From positions 1 to 7,768 of the forward strand of contig JABIYQ010000094.1 of the NCBI GenBank assembly GCA_018702715.1: a stretch of 7,768 bases of DNA. The letters run 5' to 3'. The position numbers and the translations under genes were made by a program. The stretch is from Desulfobacula sp. Its GTDB lineage: Bacteria > Desulfobacterota > Desulfobacteria > Desulfobacterales > Desulfobacteraceae. Shown here in pieces: positions 6,047 to 7,768 of this stretch; position 1 is the first letter of the stretch, and each line of letters starts with the position of its first letter. The notes beneath the pieces were generated by a model, which worked only from the letters and a program-made list of their open reading frames with translations, did not search any database and was not told where the DNA came from.

Positions 6047-6754
6047 TTAAGAAAGACTGCCTGATTCAGATAGCTCAAGAAGTGCTTCAAGGTCGTTAAT
6101 TAAAATGGTTTTGGTTTGAACTTCAATATAAGATGATGACATCATTTTTTTTAATATCCTGGAAACAGTTTCAGGAGTGGTGCCGATGAGGTTGGCCAAT
6201 TGTGCCTTTGAAATGGGAAGTGTCACCTGTTTTTCATTTTGCTGTTCTTTGGAAAGAGTTAAAATATAGGCAGCAAGCCTTGCAGGAACTTCTTTTAAAC
6301 TCAAGTTTTCAATCTGTATGGTAAAGTCCCGCAGACGTTTGGACAAATCTGCCAGCAGTATCATCCCAAGCCCAGGTGTTTTTGTAATCAAGTCAACAAA
6401 TTTATTTCTGGGGAGAAAAAGAATGACAGAATTTTCAAGGGCCATTGAAGAGGCTGGAAAATTTTTTCCTTCAAAAACCGGAACTTCGCCAAAGGTGTTG
6501 CCAGGACCATAAATATGAAGGATTTGCTCTTTGCCCTCAAAGGAAAGTTTGAAAACTTTAACCTTTCCTTTTTCAACCATATAAAACCCGTTTCCTTTAT
6601 CTCCTTCATGGAAGATCATTTCTCCCTTGTCAAACTTGGAAGTTGAGGCAATGGATGATATTTTTTCCAGGTGTTCATTAGGCAGACCTGAAAAAAGAGG
6701 GATTGTTTTTAAATTTTTAATAATATAGAATACTCCTGTTAATGTTCGAACCAA
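6047..6754 (-). CDS. hcpR: Crp/Fnr-family transcriptional regulator, candidate HcpR
   Basis: Dimeric DNA-binding regulator; the proposed role is control of the divergent hcp gene in response to NO or nitrosative stress. Up to 235 residues: cyclic-nucleotide-binding-like sensor domain at about 18-120 (GEMIFHEGDKGNGFYMVEKG, PGNTFGE at 84-90), a long dimerisation helix (about 125-155), and a C-terminal helix-turn-helix, ISKAQLANLIGTTPETVSRI (181-200). The recognition helix has E195, S198 and R199, the ExxSR pattern of Fnr that reads TTGA-type half-sites. There is no cysteine at all, so it is not an iron-sulfur Fnr; this fits known HcpR proteins, some of which bind heme. The longest frame begins at TTG 6754, but AGGAG (6733-6737) lies inside it and points to a later start around codons 11-12 (ATT ATT AAA AAT). 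The name rests on location and operator, not on a unique motif. Confidence 0.88.
   Translation of the reverse strand: MVRTLTGVFYIIKNLKTIPLFSGLPNEHLEKISSIASTSKFDKGEMIFHEGDKGNGFYMVEKGKVKVFKLSFEGKEQILHIYGPGNTFGEVPVFEGKNFPASSMALENSVILFLPRNKFVDLITKTPGLGMILLADLSKRLRDFTIQIENLSLKEVPARLAAYILTLSKEQQNEKQVTLPISKAQLANLIGTTPETVSRILKKMMSSSYIEVQTKTILINDLEALLELSESGSLS
6733..6737 (-). promoter_or_regulatory. AGGAG inside the longest frame of the Crp/Fnr gene
   Basis: AGGAG sits 8 bases before an in-frame ATT (6722-6724) and 11 before a second ATT (6719-6721). The upstream TTG at 6754 has no comparable site. Starting here would give a protein beginning IIKNLKTIPLFSGLP, the typical N-terminus of this family. 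Real initiation at ATT would be rare, so the start remains open. Confidence 0.45.
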
Positions 6755-6800
6755 TTGAAAACTTCAAAATCTAAAAAAAATTAAAAAAAATTAAGATTAC

Positions 6801-6814
6801 TTGATTCAAGTCAA
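6801..6814. promoter_or_regulatory. Fnr/HcpR-like operator in the divergent hcpR-hcp region
   Basis: TTGAT-TCAA-GTCAA: two TTGAY half-sites around 4 bases, nine of ten positions matching the Fnr box TTGAT-N4-ATCAA. It overlaps a perfect 13-base palindrome, ACTTGA-T-TCAAGT (6799-6811). The centre is about 24-30 bases upstream of the hcp -10 box, so a bound dimer would cover the -35 region. Read on the minus strand the right half-site is TTGACT, which could double as a -35 word for the regulator gene, suggesting autoregulation. This fits the ExxSR recognition helix of the neighbouring regulator. Confidence 0.7.
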
Positions 6815-6831
6815 GGACATATATTCTTTTT

Positions 6832-6837
6832 TATAAT
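6832..6837 (+). promoter_or_regulatory. -10 box of the hcp promoter
   Basis: A perfect TATAAT, with transcription expected to start near 6844 and a leader of about 56 bases. No good -35 hexamer lies 17 bases upstream; the operator at 6801-6814 occupies that place, as in promoters that depend on a Crp/Fnr activator. Confidence 0.55.
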
Positions 6838-6885
6838 AATTTCAAACCAGGATGTAAAGATTAATTGTTCATCAACCATAATAAT

Positions 6886-6891
6886 AAGGAG
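6886..6891 (+). promoter_or_regulatory. hcp ribosome binding site
   Basis: AAGGAG, 8 bases before the ATG whose A is base 6900. Ideal spacing fixes the hcp start. Confidence 0.85.
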
Positions 6892-6899
6892 AAATTTAA

Positions 6900-7768
6900 A
6901 TGTTTTGTTTTCAATGTCAGGAAGCAGCTAAAGGCCAAGGATGTACTATCAAAGGAATGTGCGGGAAAGAAAATGATACATCTGATTTACAGGATCTTTT
7001 GATTTACAATCTCAAGGGAATTGCAGTGATTGCAGACAAGGCCAAGGCTGCCGGAGTTGAAGTTTCAGATGCAGCAGGAAAATTTATTGCCCAGGGACTT
7101 TTTACAACCATTACCAACACGAATTTTAATGATGAAAATCTAATTAACTGGATAAACCGCGCCCAGACGCTTAAAAAAGAACTTTTTGAATCTGCAAAGG
7201 ATAAAATTGGCTCAGATTTACATGAGAGCGCCACCTGGTATTCAAACGATGTATCACAGTTTAGCTCTAAAGCCCAAACTGTAGGCGTGCTTGCCACAGA
7301 GAACGAAGATGTCAGGTCCTTAAGAGAGCTTCTCATACTCGGTCTCAAGGGAATCGCCGCCTATGCCGACCATGCAGCTGTCCTGGGCGTAACCAGAGAT
7401 GAAATATGGGATTTCTTTTATAAAGGACTGGCTTCAACAACCCAGGACCTTTCCGTGGATGATATGGTGGGCATGGTTCTTAAAGCCGGTGAAGTCACTG
7501 TAACCACCATGGCGGCTCTTGATGAAGCCAATACAACCGCTTATGGGAACCCGGAACTGACCGAAGTCAATATTGGTGTAGGATCAAATCCTGGAATACT
7601 GATCTCCGGGCATGATCTTAAAGATATGGAAGAACTTTTAAAACAGACTGAGGGTTCTGGTGTGGATATTTACACCCATGGCGAAATGCTCCCAGCCAAC
7701 TATTATCCTGCCTTTAAAAAATATGATCATTTAAAGGGCAATTATGGCGGGTCCTGGTGGCATCAGAA
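6900..7768 (+). CDS. hcp: Hybrid cluster protein (hydroxylamine/NO reductase), N-terminal 289 residues
   Basis: Cytoplasmic iron-sulfur enzyme of anaerobes, historically called hydroxylamine reductase and now linked to NO reduction and protein S-nitrosylation in nitrosative stress. 289 of about 550 residues are in the window; the rest lies past the right edge. The start MFCFQCQEAAKGQGCTIKG with C3, C6, C15 and C21 binds the proximal [4Fe-4S] cluster and is typical of the class I (Desulfovibrio-type) form. TENEDVRSLRELLILGLKG (133-151) and EANTTAYGNPE (209-219) are family hallmarks. H238 (SGHDLKD) and E262 (HGEMLPANYYPAF) correspond to the hybrid-cluster ligands His244 and Glu268 of the D. vulgaris enzyme; the remaining cysteine ligands are expected beyond the window. 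It is transcribed divergently from the Crp/Fnr gene under an Fnr/HcpR-like operator. No frameshift is seen. Confidence 0.97.
   Translation, partial: MFCFQCQEAAKGQGCTIKGMCGKENDTSDLQDLLIYNLKGIAVIADKAKAAGVEVSDAAGKFIAQGLFTTITNTNFNDENLINWINRAQTLKKELFESAKDKIGSDLHESATWYSNDVSQFSSKAQTVGVLATENEDVRSLRELLILGLKGIAAYADHAAVLGVTRDEIWDFFYKGLASTTQDLSVDDMVGMVLKAGEVTVTTMAALDEANTTAYGNPELTEVNIGVGSNPGILISGHDLKDMEELLKQTEGSGVDIYTHGEMLPANYYPAFKKYDHLKGNYGGSWWHQ

Noticed and set aside
6771..6794. A-tract repeat (two A8 runs separated by TT) as a tandem repeat element
   Set aside because: It is simple AT-rich upstream DNA, perhaps curved or UP-element-like, with no sign of a defined repeat family.
7004..7348. Minus-strand open frame opposite hcp
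   Set aside because: It lies antisense to the conserved N-terminal half of Hcp and its composition is a mirror of that gene.

Overview
The window looks like a piece of an AT-rich genome of an anaerobic, sulfate-reducer-type bacterium, probably Desulfobacterota and most likely a Desulfobacter/Desulfobacula-like member of the Desulfobacterales. This is an inference. It rests on a Desulfovibrio-type class I hybrid cluster protein, a tungsten-type aldehyde:ferredoxin oxidoreductase, a cysteine-free Crp/Fnr regulator next to hcp as in sulfate reducers, and the combination hisD-hisS-aspS. No tRNA, rRNA, CRISPR array or intact mobile element was seen.

Left part (1-3758, all minus strand): read in the direction of transcription, the order is hisD (histidinol dehydrogenase), hisS (histidyl-tRNA synthetase) and aspS (aspartyl-tRNA synthetase, running off the left edge). 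hisS and aspS are only 18 bases apart and are surely co-transcribed. A good sigma70-type promoter lies in the 106-base hisD-hisS gap, so the synthetase pair can be expressed independently of hisD.

Middle (3759-4104): a 346-base stretch without a convincing gene. Its AOR-side end is a perfect 17-bp hairpin terminator. The rest contains an unexplained, more GC-rich island (about 3930-4030) with short palindromes, and a very AT-rich hisD leader.

Right part (4105-7768): a minus-strand transcription unit runs from a Crp/Fnr regulator (candidate HcpR), through a small 53-residue-type ORF that is broken by a single-base frameshift, to an aldehyde:ferredoxin oxidoreductase, and stops at the hairpin terminator. 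Divergent from it on the plus strand is hcp (hybrid cluster protein, truncated by the right edge). The 145-base divergent gap holds an Fnr/HcpR-like operator (TTGAT-N4-GTCAA) and a TATAAT box for hcp. The simplest reading is a nitrosative-stress module: the regulator senses NO or a related signal and controls hcp and probably itself. The AOR and the small basic ORF are carried in the regulator's own transcript. That linkage, the frameshifted ORF and the unexplained intergenic island are the parts most worth a second look.
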